Source: Saccharofermentans sp. (GTDB taxonomy: Bacteria; Bacillota; Clostridia; Saccharofermentanales; Saccharofermentanaceae). Taken from it: DNA of 46,006 bases. The stretch's first letter is position 1, and each line of letters starts with the position of its first letter. Made by a program: the position numbers and the translations under genes. The notes under the pieces were generated by a model that saw only the letters and a list, made by a program, of their open reading frames with translations, did no database searches and was not told where the DNA came from. Shown in pieces: positions 16,183 through 25,211 of the stretch. The stretch is taken from positions 1-46,006 of the forward strand of contig JAEFBB010000016.1 in assembly GCA_016292215.1 (NCBI GenBank), read 5' to 3'.

Positions 16183-19100
16183 TTATTCTGCGCTCTTTAA
16201 AGATTCCGCCATGTCGATCTTCTCGATCTTGGCGCGCATGATGAGATTTACGATAGTTGAGAAGAACAATACAAAGGCCAGCGAGTATAAGTAACTAAGC
16301 GGCAGGATCCTTATGTCATACTTGACGATGTCCATCGCTATCTGGCTCATTACGAATCTGTGCAGCAGTATGCCTAAAGGAATACCCACGACATATCCCA
16401 TGCTCACGAGCATGATGTTCTCGCGGGTGACATATGCGCCTGTCTCTCTTCGGTTGAAGCCCATGACCTTCAATGTCGCGATCTCTCTGATACGCTCCGT
16501 GATATTGATGTTATTGAGGTTGAACAGGACGATAAATGCCAGCGCGGCTGCGCTCGCTATGACGAGAACGATTACGTAATTCAGTCTTTCCATGGTGTTT
16601 GCGAAGCTGAGCCTCGAATCAGCCGTCAGCGACCATGTCTTGAGCTCGTAGTTTTCGGACAGGTAGGATGCGAATTTAATTCCGTCAGCCTTATCCTTTG
16701 ACTCTGTCGCGATCAGAAGCGTCTCGGGCGTATAAGGCTTGCCGAATGCCGCCTTGTATGTCGCCGGAGTCATCATGACGTAGTGAAAGGTGTAATTGTT
16801 GAAGATCGAGCCTACTTTGAGTGAGACTTCGTGCTCATCTTCGCCATATAACACTGTTATATTGTCGCCGACCTTGACATTATTCTTCTCGGCAAGCTTC
16901 TGAGAGACTGCTACCTCACCGTCAGACGGCCACGGGATCTTTTCGCCGGTCTTCTCGTTGGAAAGGCCGAATATCTTCTCAATATTGGGGTCATCGGAAA
17001 TGAACATTCCGATATCTCTTACATAGCCCGAGCCGCCGTTCTTGGCCTGTTCGCTCTTTACGACAGCGTAATCGTAATTGACGCCGGCGGCCTGGCCCGC
17101 ATTGACTGCAGCCTCTTCGATCTCATACTGTCTGTACTTGTCATCGAAAACCAGACTGACATCGTATTTCATGATCTCATCGTACTGGACATCGACCAGA
17201 TTGCAGATAGAATCGTTAAGACCGAACGCGGTGATAAGAAGCGAAGTGCAGCCGGCTATGCCGACGATCATCATGCCCATTCTCTTCTTAAAACGGAAAA
17301 CGTTGCGCAAAGAGACTTTGTGAAGGAACTTCATTCTCTTCCAGATAAAGCCGACATACTCTAAGAAGATCCTCTTGCCGGGAAGCGGCGCTTTAGGTCT
17401 TATGAGCTCTGCCGGCATTCCCTTCAAAGCAGACATCGCCGTCAATACAGAAACGCCGACAGTGCATAGGAGCGAGACAATAAGGGATATGATGAACAAC
17501 GGAACGCTGGTCTTGAATGTGAGCGGAGCAAAACCGTACATCATCTTGTAGACTTCCCAGATAGCCCACGGGAAGAGCTTTGTACCTCCCATGAAGCCAA
17601 GCACGCAGCCGAGCACGGAAGCCGATCCGGCATAGATCGCGTATTTCATTACGATAGAAGTATCCGAGTATCCGAGCGCTCTCATCGTTCCGATGATGCC
17701 TCTCTCGTCACTTACCATTCTGCTCATTGTGGTAGAGCATACGAGCGCGGCGATCATATAGAAGAAAACCGGGAAGACCGTTGATATGCCGTCTACTATC
17801 TGGGCGTCATTGTCGAAGCATACATAACCGACGTTAGTACTGCGTCCCAGGATATATGTCTCAGGATCATCCACGCCATCGATCAAAGCAAAGCCGTATA
17901 CAAGCTGGCTGTTGTATACGCTGTCCGCAGTCGACGAGAACTCCGAATAACCTTTCCAGAGCTCATATACGCCGTCATGGTATTCCTTCCATCCGTCATC
18001 AACTTTTTTCTGGGCTTCGTCAAGCTTCGCGGCACCGTCCTTATACTGCGCAAGGCCTGCGGCATACTGGCTGTATGCGCTGTCATACTGGGATTTGGAA
18101 GTCTCATAATCTTTGTATCCGGTCTCAACCGTGATCTTATCTGACATATAAGACTGATAGACTTCGTTGTAAGAAGCGATCTTGGCTTCGTACTGCTTCT
18201 GAAGATCATCGATTTCTTTCTGACGGTCATCAAATCCCGCGACTTTATCATTAAGTCTGCCGAGCTCGGATTCCGCATCTGCTATCAAGGCAAGATAATT
18301 ATCGCGTATCGAATTCTGGGCATCGATCTGCGCCTGTATCATCAGCTTATCAAAATCAGATGTTGCCTCATCAAGCCTTGTCTGATTGTTCCCGATCGCA
18401 GTCTCGACCGATGTAAGTGCGGAACGGTATGTATCCAAAAGATAGCTGACTGTATCGATCCTCGCCTGGGTCGTTGTTCTCGCAGTGAAGAGATCAGAGC
18501 GCGCATCCGTCAGTTCCTGATTGATACTGTCGACTTCGCTCTTTAAGCTCTCCATCTCCTGCTGCTCCCTGTCGAGCCTTCCATTGGCGGCATCGAGAAG
18601 AGTCTTTTGGGATGTGAGCTCCTTGTTATATTCGGCAAGGGTTTTCGCGGTATCATCCAGGGTCTTCTTAGCGTCAGCAAGTTCATCCCTGTTCTTATCG
18701 ATCTCTGCCTGCGCGTCTTCCAATTGCTTCTTGGCGTCATCCAATTTGGCACGCGCATCGTTTAACTCATCCCGGGCATCATCGATGCCTTCTTTGAATT
18801 CATCGATGCCGTCATAAAGCTTGTCGTATTCTTCCTTCAGGAGCGATTCAAATCTGTCATTTATGACGCCTCTTAAGGCGACCTTATACTTCTTCTCGGC
18901 ATTTGCTGCCCAGTCCTTATATTCATCGGAATAAATGAACAAGCCTGTGTTGGCATAAAGATAGGCTTCTGTGTAATACTCGGAATCGAACGCACCCGGA
19001 AGCGCGCAGACGTAGTATGTGATATTTCCGGAGCCTTCATCGCAGGTTCCTCTCTGGAAGTTCATGAATACCGGAGATCTCGCGGTGCCTACTACCGTGT

Positions 19101-19593
19101 ATTCGTCATACTTGAACATCTCTCTTGATTCACTTGAAGTCTCATCAGCTATGACGAGCTTTGTCCCGAGTTTAAACTCCGGAAACATATAAGCATCGAT
19201 AACTATCTCATCGTCCTTCTCCGGGAGTCTTCCGGTGACCAGATCGAGCTTATTAACGTTCCGGGTTATGGATATAAAACGAACTGTATCCGCACTGTAA
19301 TTGTCACCTAGAAATGCAGAGCAGTCTGCAGTATACGAGCCCTCCACAACGCAAGAGGTGCGCGATGATAATTCCTCGATATCTTCATCAGTAAAACCGA
19401 TCGTAGACAAGAGCTTAAAGTCATAGAGCGCGTAATCGTTTATATACTTGTTGCCGGTAACTATGAATGAGGGTGTGGTTACTTTGAGGCCGGCGAAAAA
19501 GCCGACACCCAATGCAATGATCGCGAAGATCGCGAGAAATCTGGGGAGCGTCATTCTGACAGATCTTAAGATTGTCTTGGCGTACGGTCTCAT
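16183..19593 (-). CDS. FtsX-like ABC permease with very long extracytoplasmic coiled coil
   Basis: 1136 residues. One N-terminal membrane helix (LPRFLAIFAIIALGVGFFAG) is followed by a MacB-type periplasmic-like domain. Residues ~255-560 are an uninterrupted Asp/Glu/Lys/Ala/Gln heptad-rich coiled coil, and then a first FtsX permease block (FYMIAALVCSTTMSRMV). After a second extracytoplasmic domain, a C-terminal FtsX block follows (NNINITERIREIATLKVMGF). The ATG shares its A with the TAA of the ATPase gene; a GTG 6 bases upstream is possible. With the ATPase it forms a mechanotransmission-type ABC complex, likely for export or envelope signalling rather than import. Several times longer than LolC-type subunits. 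Confidence 0.9.
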   Translation of the reverse strand: MRPYAKTILRSVRMTLPRFLAIFAIIALGVGFFAGLKVTTPSFIVTGNKYINDYALYDFKLLSTIGFTDEDIEELSSRTSCVVEGSYTADCSAFLGDNYSADTVRFISITRNVNKLDLVTGRLPEKDDEIVIDAYMFPEFKLGTKLVIADETSSESREMFKYDEYTVVGTARSPVFMNFQRGTCDEGSGNITYYVCALPGAFDSEYYTEAYLYANTGLFIYSDEYKDWAANAEKKYKVALRGVINDRFESLLKEEYDKLYDGIDEFKEGIDDARDELNDARAKLDDAKKQLEDAQAEIDKNRDELADAKKTLDDTAKTLAEYNKELTSQKTLLDAANGRLDREQQEMESLKSEVDSINQELTDARSDLFTARTTTQARIDTVSYLLDTYRSALTSVETAIGNNQTRLDEATSDFDKLMIQAQIDAQNSIRDNYLALIADAESELGRLNDKVAGFDDRQKEIDDLQKQYEAKIASYNEVYQSYMSDKITVETGYKDYETSKSQYDSAYSQYAAGLAQYKDGAAKLDEAQKKVDDGWKEYHDGVYELWKGYSEFSSTADSVYNSQLVYGFALIDGVDDPETYILGRSTNVGYVCFDNDAQIVDGISTVFPVFFYMIAALVCSTTMSRMVSDERGIIGTMRALGYSDTSIVMKYAIYAGSASVLGCVLGFMGGTKLFPWAIWEVYKMMYGFAPLTFKTSVPLFIISLIVSLLCTVGVSVLTAMSALKGMPAELIRPKAPLPGKRIFLEYVGFIWKRMKFLHKVSLRNVFRFKKRMGMMIVGIAGCTSLLITAFGLNDSICNLVDVQYDEIMKYDVSLVFDDKYRQYEIEEAAVNAGQAAGVNYDYAVVKSEQAKNGGSGYVRDIGMFISDDPNIEKIFGLSNEKTGEKIPWPSDGEVAVSQKLAEKNNVKVGDNITVLYGEDEHEVSLKVGSIFNNYTFHYVMMTPATYKAAFGKPYTPETLLIATESKDKADGIKFASYLSENYELKTWSLTADSRLSFANTMERLNYVIVLVIASAAALAFIVLFNLNNINITERIREIATLKVMGFNRRETGAYVTRENIMLVSMGYVVGIPLGILLHRFVMSQIAMDIVKYDIRILPLSYLYSLAFVLFFSTIVNLIMRAKIEKIDMAESLKSAE

Positions 19594-20294
19594 TACCACT
19601 CGATCGTTTCTACGTTCACGGGATTATCGTTAACGATATTGCTCGTTATCTTGCCGTTCTTTACTCTGATGACTCTGTCAGCCATTGCCGTAAGCGCCGA
19701 GTTGTGGGTGATGATGACTACAGTCATTCCCTTCTCGGTACTCAGTGACTGCAGAAGCTTTAATATCGCTTTACCTGTCTGATAGTCCAGAGCGCCCGTA
19801 GGCTCATCGCAGAGGAGAAGCTTAGGGTTCTTTGCGATAGCTCTTGCGATGGATACACGCTGCTGCTCACCGCCTGAAAGCTGCGCGGGGAAGTTGTTCT
19901 TTCTGTCGCCCAGACCGACTTCATTGATAAGCAGATCGCAGTCGATAGGATCTTTTACGAGCTGGGCTGCCATCTCGATATTCTCGTATGCGGTAAGGTT
20001 CGGGATCAGGTTGTAAAACTGGAAGACAAATCCGACGTTCTGTCTTCTGAATAATGCGAGCTCGTTGGAATTGAGCCTTGATATCTCTCTGCCGTCCAAG
20101 AAAACGCTGCCTGACGTAAGCTTGTCCATACCGCCTAATATATTGAGCAGTGTCGTCTTGCCCGCGCCGGACTGTCCGACTATGACGCAGAGCTCACCTT
20201 TTTCGATATAGAAATCAGCGCCGTCAAGCGCAGTGACATTTACAGAACCGGTCCTATAGACCTTCTTTACATCACGGAATTCAATATAAGCCAT
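19593..20294 (-). CDS. ABC transporter ATPase, LolD/MacB type
   Basis: 233 residues with Walker A (GQSGAGKTT), signature ([14 protein letters not shown]), Walker B ([12 protein letters not shown]) and H-loop His (VIITHN). The PTGALD form is typical of LolD/MacB/FtsE ATPases that pair with FtsX-like permeases. GGGAG is 5-6 bases before the ATG. The coupled permease gene follows with a 1-base overlap. A small inverted repeat (GAGCT/AGCTC) lies in the short gap upstream, which separates it from the transglutaminase gene. Confidence 0.95.
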   Translation of the reverse strand: MAYIEFRDVKKVYRTGSVNVTALDGADFYIEKGELCVIVGQSGAGKTTLLNILGGMDKLTSGSVFLDGREISRLNSNELALFRRQNVGFVFQFYNLIPNLTAYENIEMAAQLVKDPIDCDLLINEVGLGDRKNNFPAQLSGGEQQRVSIARAIAKNPKLLLCDEPTGALDYQTGKAILKLLQSLSTEKGMTVVIITHNSALTAMADRVIRVKNGKITSNIVNDNPVNVETIEW

Positions 20295-20343
20295 TTAATC
20301 TCCCAAATCCGTTTCTAAGAGCTAAAAGCTCGGAAATGCAACT

Positions 20344-21834
20344 TTACCTGTATTCGATATACATCGGCTTGAGATCGTAATCAGAATCGACATCACCGAA
20401 TGTAGAAGGCACGCTGAGATAGAGTCTGGGGTCAAGGTCAAATGCCCAGATCTCAACAGTATTGCATGAGTCAGGGACCCTTATATAACTCAGTTCGTCA
20501 CAGCATTCAAAAGCTTCCTGGCCGATGAATTCAAGGCCTTCCGGAAGGTAAACATATTCAAGGTCTTCGCAGGTATTGAAAGCCAGGCTCTCGATTCGTT
20601 TTACGGTGTCAGGAAGTATGACAACGGTGATCAGGTCGCAGTCGCAGAAGCACTCGGTGTCGATTACCGTGATGTTTGAATCAGGATCGAAAACCACCTT
20701 TGAAAAACCGTTTACTCCGGGCGGCATCTTAATGGCGCCCTCGCCTTTTATGTAGCAGACGCCGTCTCTCGTGATCTCAAACGTCGCGTTATCACCGCAG
20801 TAACCGGCGCTGACGATACCGTGCATAGTATCTGCATCCATTATCCTGTGGTCATTGGAGAATGCCTCCAGCGGGAGCAGATAGTAAAGCGTGCTGTATT
20901 CGTAGCTTGTTATCTTGTCGGGACCTTCATAGAAATGCGACATATCGTATGTAGGATCAACGAAATGCCATTTATCACCGAGATATACCGCAGCCCATGC
21001 GTGGTCGGCATAATCGGTATTCGTAGGCGTTCTGGAGGTTACCTCATCGTAGCTGGCAAAACCGATGCCGAACTCGACTACTGCAGGGATACCCTGTGCC
21101 CTGCAAAGCGCAACGAAAGTATTGGCGAAGCCTTCGCAGATTCCCTTACCGTCTCTCATGACAGCGATAGCGCCGTCCTGATATCCGCCTGCATCATCAC
21201 CTGCCTCAACATAGTCGTAAGCCATTACGCCGGAAATATACATATAGATGCGGAAAACTTTCTCCCAGTCATCTTTCGCGCCTTCACAGATCGAATCAGA
21301 ATAACTGATGATCACGGGATCGTCACTCTCCACATCGTTCTGCGGTCTGGTGCATTCTTCGAGCGACTGCCGGTCGACCCACATCTCGGAAGTAGTGTCG
21401 AGATTATACTCGTAGTTTGTGGATTCCCAGAAATAGACATTCCCGCCCTTGCATAAGATCATATGGTCGCCGCTGGTGATAGTGGTATCAAAAGCTTCGT
21501 ATGAGATGAAAACATAATACAGTTCATCCTCATCCATAAGGCTCGCCACTTCGAACTCAAACTGGGAACCGCTTCCGGTAAAAGACTTTATCTTTCTGCT
21601 GCTCGAAGCATCGTACAACGTGATGGAAAACTCTTTATCGCTGTCCGTATCGAAAAGGAGCCAACTGCCGGCGGCGGCCATAGTTAAGCAATCGCCGTCA
21701 GCTAACCAGATATCGTAAGTATCAAAAGAAGCCGCTTCAAAATATGCCTTCCCGTCAATGACAGGAAAAGAAGGCACTGCACCAAATAAGAATGATGCGC
21801 TGAGTATTATTGAAGCTGCCGCTTTCAAAAACAC
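20344..21834 (-). CDS. Secreted transglutaminase-like protein with BspA-type leucine-rich repeats
   Basis: 496 residues beginning with a signal peptide (residues ~1-22). The central transglutaminase-like cysteine protease domain has C233 (GKGICEGFA), H278 (DHAWAAVYL) and D293 (FVDPTYD), the full triad. The last ~130 residues contain LRR_5/BspA repeats (VILPDTVKRIESLAFNTC, VYLPEGLEFIGQEAFECC). Such proteins sit outside the cell and bind or cross-link surface proteins, or cleave peptides. Start is GTG, 2 bases after the proS stop; its AAGGAG site lies inside the proS 3' end, so the two genes are co-transcribed. No LPXTG anchor is seen. Confidence 0.88.
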   Translation of the reverse strand: MFLKAAASIILSASFLFGAVPSFPVIDGKAYFEAASFDTYDIWLADGDCLTMAAAGSWLLFDTDSDKEFSITLYDASSSRKIKSFTGSGSQFEFEVASLMDEDELYYVFISYEAFDTTITSGDHMILCKGGNVYFWESTNYEYNLDTTSEMWVDRQSLEECTRPQNDVESDDPVIISYSDSICEGAKDDWEKVFRIYMYISGVMAYDYVEAGDDAGGYQDGAIAVMRDGKGICEGFANTFVALCRAQGIPAVVEFGIGFASYDEVTSRTPTNTDYADHAWAAVYLGDKWHFVDPTYDMSHFYEGPDKITSYEYSTLYYLLPLEAFSNDHRIMDADTMHGIVSAGYCGDNATFEITRDGVCYIKGEGAIKMPPGVNGFSKVVFDPDSNITVIDTECFCDCDLITVVILPDTVKRIESLAFNTCEDLEYVYLPEGLEFIGQEAFECCDELSYIRVPDSCNTVEIWAFDLDPRLYLSVPSTFGDVDSDYDLKPMYIEYR

Positions 21835-21836
21835 CT

Positions 21837-23531
21837 TCAGATCTCCTTGGCAAGTTTGATTGCTTCTTCGCTTGTTATCTCAGAAGCTTCAGCTGAATCC
21901 CTTCTCTTTACTTCTACGATGCCCTCGGGAGCTCTTCTTCCGACAGTGATGCGGAGAGGAATGCCCAGGAGGTCAGCGTCCTTGAACTTAACGCCGGGAC
22001 GCTCATTTCGATCGTCTATAAGAACTTCACAGCCGGAAGCCGTAAGCTCATCGTAGATCTTATTTGCAACGCCCATTACTTCCTCGTCGTTGACCTTTGT
22101 AGGAACGATGATGACCTTGTAAGGAGCAACGATAGAAGGCCAGATGATACCGTCGTCATCGTGATACTGCTCGATGATTGCAGCGAGGACTCTGGAAACG
22201 CCGATACCGTAGCAGCCCATTACCATGCTGTGTTCCTTACCGTTGTTATCAAGGTAAACGCAGCCCAATGCATCGGAATACTTTGTGCCGAGCTTGAAGA
22301 TATGACCTACCTCAACGCCTCTTGCCATTCCGAGCTTGCCCTTGCCGCACTTGGGGCAGATATCTCCTGCCTTCGCATTTGTGATATCAGCTACCTTGTC
22401 TGCTTCGAAATCTCTTCCGATATTTACGTTCTTGAAGTGGTAGTCTGTCTCGCATGCGCCGACAACGAAGTTCTTCATGCCTGTTACTTCAGGGTCAACA
22501 ACGATGTCGATCTTCTGCTTAAGTCCTACAGGACCCGCAAATCCTACCTTTGCGCCTGTGATCATCTCGACATCGGCGAATGCTGCGAGCTCCATCTCTG
22601 TTGCATCGTAAAGATTGCCGAGCTTTGTCTCGTTGATGTCTCTGTCACCTCTGCACATAGCGGCAACGAACTTGCCGTCAATGTTGTAAAGGATCGTCTT
22701 AACGAATGCGTCAGGTCCGCAGTTAAGGTAACCGCAGAGCTCTTCGATAGTCTTAACGTCAGGTGTGTGGATCTTCTCGATAGCGAGTTCATCAGCTGTA
22801 TCAGCTGCGCCTCTTGTCCAGCCGGCCTTCTCTTCGTTGGCAGCATAGCCGCACTCGTCGCAGAAGCAGATAGCGTCTTCACCGACTTCGCTCTTTACCA
22901 TAAACTCCTGTGAACCGGAGCCGCCCATTGCGCCTGAATCTGCGTCAACGATCGTGTAGTCAAGACCGAGCCTGTCAAAGATAGCTCTGTAAGCGTCATA
23001 CATCTTCTTGTAGGAGATATCGAGACCTGCCTCGTCAACGTCAAAGGAATAAGCATCCTTCATGACGAACTCACGTGCACGGATAACGCCGAATCTCGGG
23101 CGCTTCTCGTCTCTGTACTTGTGCTGGATCTGATATAAAGTAACAGGGAGCTGCTTGTAAGATCTGATGGAATCCCTTACCGCTTCCGTGAAAGGCTCCT
23201 CGTGCGTGGGGCCTAAGCAGAAAGATCTTCCGCCTCTGTCTGTCAGTCTGAACATCTCAGGACCGAACTTTTCCCATCTGCCTGAGCCCTGGTATGCCTC
23301 AGCAGGAAGAAGTGCCGGCATGATGAGCTCCTGGGCTCCTGCCTTGTCCATCTCTTCTCTGATGACTGCCTCAACCTTTCTGTAGGTGCGGTAGCCCATA
23401 GGCATGAAGGAATAAACGCCTGATGCCATCTTGCGGATAAGGCCCGCTCTGAGCATCAGTCTGTGTGACGGAATCTCTGCATCTGCAGGTATTTCTCTTT
23501 GTGTTGCTAAAAACAGTTCGGAAACTTTCAT
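21837..23531 (-). CDS. proS: Proline-tRNA ligase
   Basis: 564 residues, the usual length of bacterial-type ProRS. Class II motif 2 ([20 protein letters not shown]) and motif 3 ([14 protein letters not shown]) are present. Between them is the editing (INS) domain, residues ~230-400, and the C-terminal anticodon-binding domain ends AIKLAKEI. Start ATG with GGGAGC 7 bases upstream. No T-box leader is visible. The promoter lies just upstream, abutting the terminator of the preceding small gene. Confidence 0.97.
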   Translation of the reverse strand: MKVSELFLATQREIPADAEIPSHRLMLRAGLIRKMASGVYSFMPMGYRTYRKVEAVIREEMDKAGAQELIMPALLPAEAYQGSGRWEKFGPEMFRLTDRGGRSFCLGPTHEEPFTEAVRDSIRSYKQLPVTLYQIQHKYRDEKRPRFGVIRAREFVMKDAYSFDVDEAGLDISYKKMYDAYRAIFDRLGLDYTIVDADSGAMGGSGSQEFMVKSEVGEDAICFCDECGYAANEEKAGWTRGAADTADELAIEKIHTPDVKTIEELCGYLNCGPDAFVKTILYNIDGKFVAAMCRGDRDINETKLGNLYDATEMELAAFADVEMITGAKVGFAGPVGLKQKIDIVVDPEVTGMKNFVVGACETDYHFKNVNIGRDFEADKVADITNAKAGDICPKCGKGKLGMARGVEVGHIFKLGTKYSDALGCVYLDNNGKEHSMVMGCYGIGVSRVLAAIIEQYHDDDGIIWPSIVAPYKVIIVPTKVNDEEVMGVANKIYDELTASGCEVLIDDRNERPGVKFKDADLLGIPLRITVGRRAPEGIVEVKRRDSAEASEITSEEAIKLAKEI

Positions 23532-23572
23532 TTAACTTGCTCCCTATAATTATTAATAATATTACGGGTGTA

Positions 23573-23601
23573 AGTATATACGAGAGGGGGTCTTTTTGCA
23601 A
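23573..23601 (-). promoter_or_regulatory. proS promoter
   Basis: Minus strand TTGCAA (23601-23596), 17-base spacer, TATACT (23578-23573). The -35 box abuts the T tract of the upstream terminator. Confidence 0.65.
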
Positions 23602-23632
23602 TTAAAAAGGCTGCCTCAATGTGAGACAGCCC
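23602..23632 (-). terminator. Intrinsic terminator after the small membrane protein gene
   Basis: Minus-strand GGCTGTCTCA pairs with TGAGGCAGCC (one G-T/A-C variation), followed by TTTTTAAT. It lies 16 bases after the stop of the 55-residue gene and before the proS promoter. Confidence 0.9.
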
Positions 23633-23647
23633 GTAAAATCAAGGTTT

Positions 23648-23815
23648 TCAGCTACCTGAGAAAATACCTTTGAGGAAAAGAATGTCCAGGATAACGCAAG
23701 CTATGACGACCAGGATGCAGATAACGTAGATGCGTGTGCGCTTCTTCTCGACTTCTTTATCAGTCGTGCCGTAATTAGCTTTTCTGCTCGGTCTGCGTAC
23801 GCGTCCCAACGACAT
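23648..23815 (-). CDS. Small single-pass membrane protein (55 residues)
   Basis: A basic N-terminus (LGRVRRPSRK), a Lys/Glu-rich stretch, then one strongly hydrophobic helix (residues ~30-49) and a short outer tail. The start is ATG 23815 with AAAGGGGGGA 8 bases upstream; the longer TTG start overlaps that site. A TATAAT box at 23865-23860 and a terminator downstream make it a separate transcription unit. I recognise no family. Confidence 0.75.
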   Translation of the reverse strand: MSLGRVRRPSRKANYGTTDKEVEKKRTRIYVICILVVIACVILDILFLKGIFSGS

Positions 23816-24153
23816 CAGCTTATCCCCCCTTTTATTCAATTCCCTCTTGCGGTGTCTAGATTATAGACGCTTGAAATATGTCTTGCTTTGCATAGTTGTG
23901 ACAATCAATTGACAAATTTCTAAAAACGCTTTACTAAAAATTCGTTTTGCGGTAAAGAAACAAACCGGGCGTTTTCGGGAATATTTGCGGATATCATCCC
24001 ACATCTTGTGTCGGCTTCCAAGAGCACACCAATATATTGCTTCAAAAATGCCCGTTTTCTGCGTAAGGATTCCCAAAAAGACAAGTATGATATAATAACA
24101 TTGATAATTATGCCCTCACGTAATGTGCCGGCAGAACAAGGAGAAATTTATTT
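23816..24153. other. Divergent intergenic region
   Basis: 338 bases between the small membrane protein gene (minus) and the SH3b-3D gene (plus). It holds a -10 box for each side: TATAAT at 23865-23860 (minus) and TATAAT at 24091-24096 (plus); matching -35 boxes are weak. A 71-codon minus-strand frame inside it starts with TTG, has no ribosome-binding site and is not credible. I see no riboswitch. Confidence 0.5.
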
Positions 24154-25146
24154 TTGAAGCTCGTAGGAGTCAGAGAATTTTATAACATCACGCGTGCGAA
24201 GATCATCTCCGCGCTCAACTGTGCCATCGTTATGGCCGTCTGCACGACGGCTACTTTTGCCGTTGACATGACATTGGACTTCACTAGCATTCAGGCTCAG
24301 CCTATCGAGACTACCGCAACGACAGTCGAGGTTACTGTTACCGTTGTATCTTATCCCGAAGGTTTTGACCCCGAGCACCCTGAAGATTACGATCCTGATC
24401 AGAACGCAGCTGCCTCTTCAGAGTCTTCAACTGATATGACCTCCGAATCAACGACTGAAACAAGCGAATCCTCTTCCGAGTCTTCAGAAGAGACATCGGA
24501 ATCTTCGGAGACTTCCGAGACCACGGCTACAAACACACCGGTTCCCACGGAGAAGATCACTGAGACTGAGCTCTATCTGGCTGTTTACGCGACTACCACC
24601 ATCAATGTCAGAACGGGTCCCGGTACTGAATATGACGTAGTCAAGAGCGTTTATTACGGTGATCAGATCGACGTTATCGCCGTAACATCCAACGGCTGGT
24701 ATAAGACATATAACGGCAACTACGTTAAGAAGTCGCTTACGACTGAGACTAAGCCTGCGGCTACATCCACACCCAAGCCTACGGCCAAGCCGACACCTAA
24801 GCCCTCTTCTAATACTACAAAGCCTACAGAGAACCAGAAACCTGCAGGCGAAGGCGTTTCCTGCAAGATCACATTCTACGGACCGCAGCCGACTGCCAAC
24901 GGCGGCTACAGCAAGACTACCGCAACTAGTACAACCTGCGTGGAGGGACAGACCTGTGCGGCCGACTGGTCGATATTCCCGGCCGGAACGGTAATCTACA
25001 TAGAGAACGACCCTCTTGGCGGTGACGGCTACTATACCGTTGAAGACAGAGGCGGCGGCGTTAAGGGATATCATATCGACATCTACGCCGAAGAAGGCGA
25101 GTCAGGCAAATACAGCACCTGCTGGCGAACCGTTTACGTAAAATAA
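24154..25146 (+). CDS. Secreted cell-wall protein: SH3b domain plus C-terminal 3D domain
   Basis: 330 residues with a TTG start and AAGGAG 10 bases upstream. Residues ~14-36 are a signal-like hydrophobic segment. A Ser/Thr/Glu-rich linker (~85-130) is followed by a bacterial SH3 domain (~141-195, TINVRTGPGTEYDVVKSVYYG). Then comes a Pro/Thr/Lys linker and a 3D domain (~235-330) with the three aspartates D271, D298 and D309 (CAADWSIFPAGT, VEDRGGGVKGYHIDIY). The 3D fold is a double-psi barrel related to lytic transglycosylases (YocH, MltA type). It probably binds and cuts peptidoglycan outside the membrane. Confidence 0.88.
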   Translation: MKLVGVREFYNITRAKIISALNCAIVMAVCTTATFAVDMTLDFTSIQAQPIETTATTVEVTVTVVSYPEGFDPEHPEDYDPDQNAAASSESSTDMTSESTTETSESSSESSEETSESSETSETTATNTPVPTEKITETELYLAVYATTTINVRTGPGTEYDVVKSVYYGDQIDVIAVTSNGWYKTYNGNYVKKSLTTETKPAATSTPKPTAKPTPKPSSNTTKPTENQKPAGEGVSCKITFYGPQPTANGGYSKTTATSTTCVEGQTCAADWSIFPAGTVIYIENDPLGGDGYYTVEDRGGGVKGYHIDIYAEEGESGKYSTCWRTVYVK

Positions 25147-25158
25147 ACTGACATAACT

Positions 25159-25197
25159 CAAATACTTCTCGAAGATCTTGAGAAGTATTTGCATTTT
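25159..25197 (+). terminator. Intrinsic terminator after the 3D-domain gene
   Basis: CAAATACTTCTC (25159-25170) and GAGAAGTATTTG (25180-25191) form a perfect 12-bp stem with a 9-base loop, followed by CATTTTA. It is AT-rich with a short T tract, 12 bases after the stop. Confidence 0.8.
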
Positions 25198-25211
25198 ATA
25201 AAGGAACAATA

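Noticed and set aside
18500..18850. Plus-strand Ser/Leu-rich frames within the permease gene
   Set aside because: They are mirror frames of the coiled-coil region; biased codons there keep other frames open.
23532..23647. T-box leader for proS
   Set aside because: The gap holds a promoter and the terminator of the preceding gene; no T-box sequence (TGGNACCGCG-like) is present.
23861..24076. 71-codon minus-strand frame
   Set aside because: TTG start without ribosome-binding site, no recognisable domain, lies across divergent promoters.
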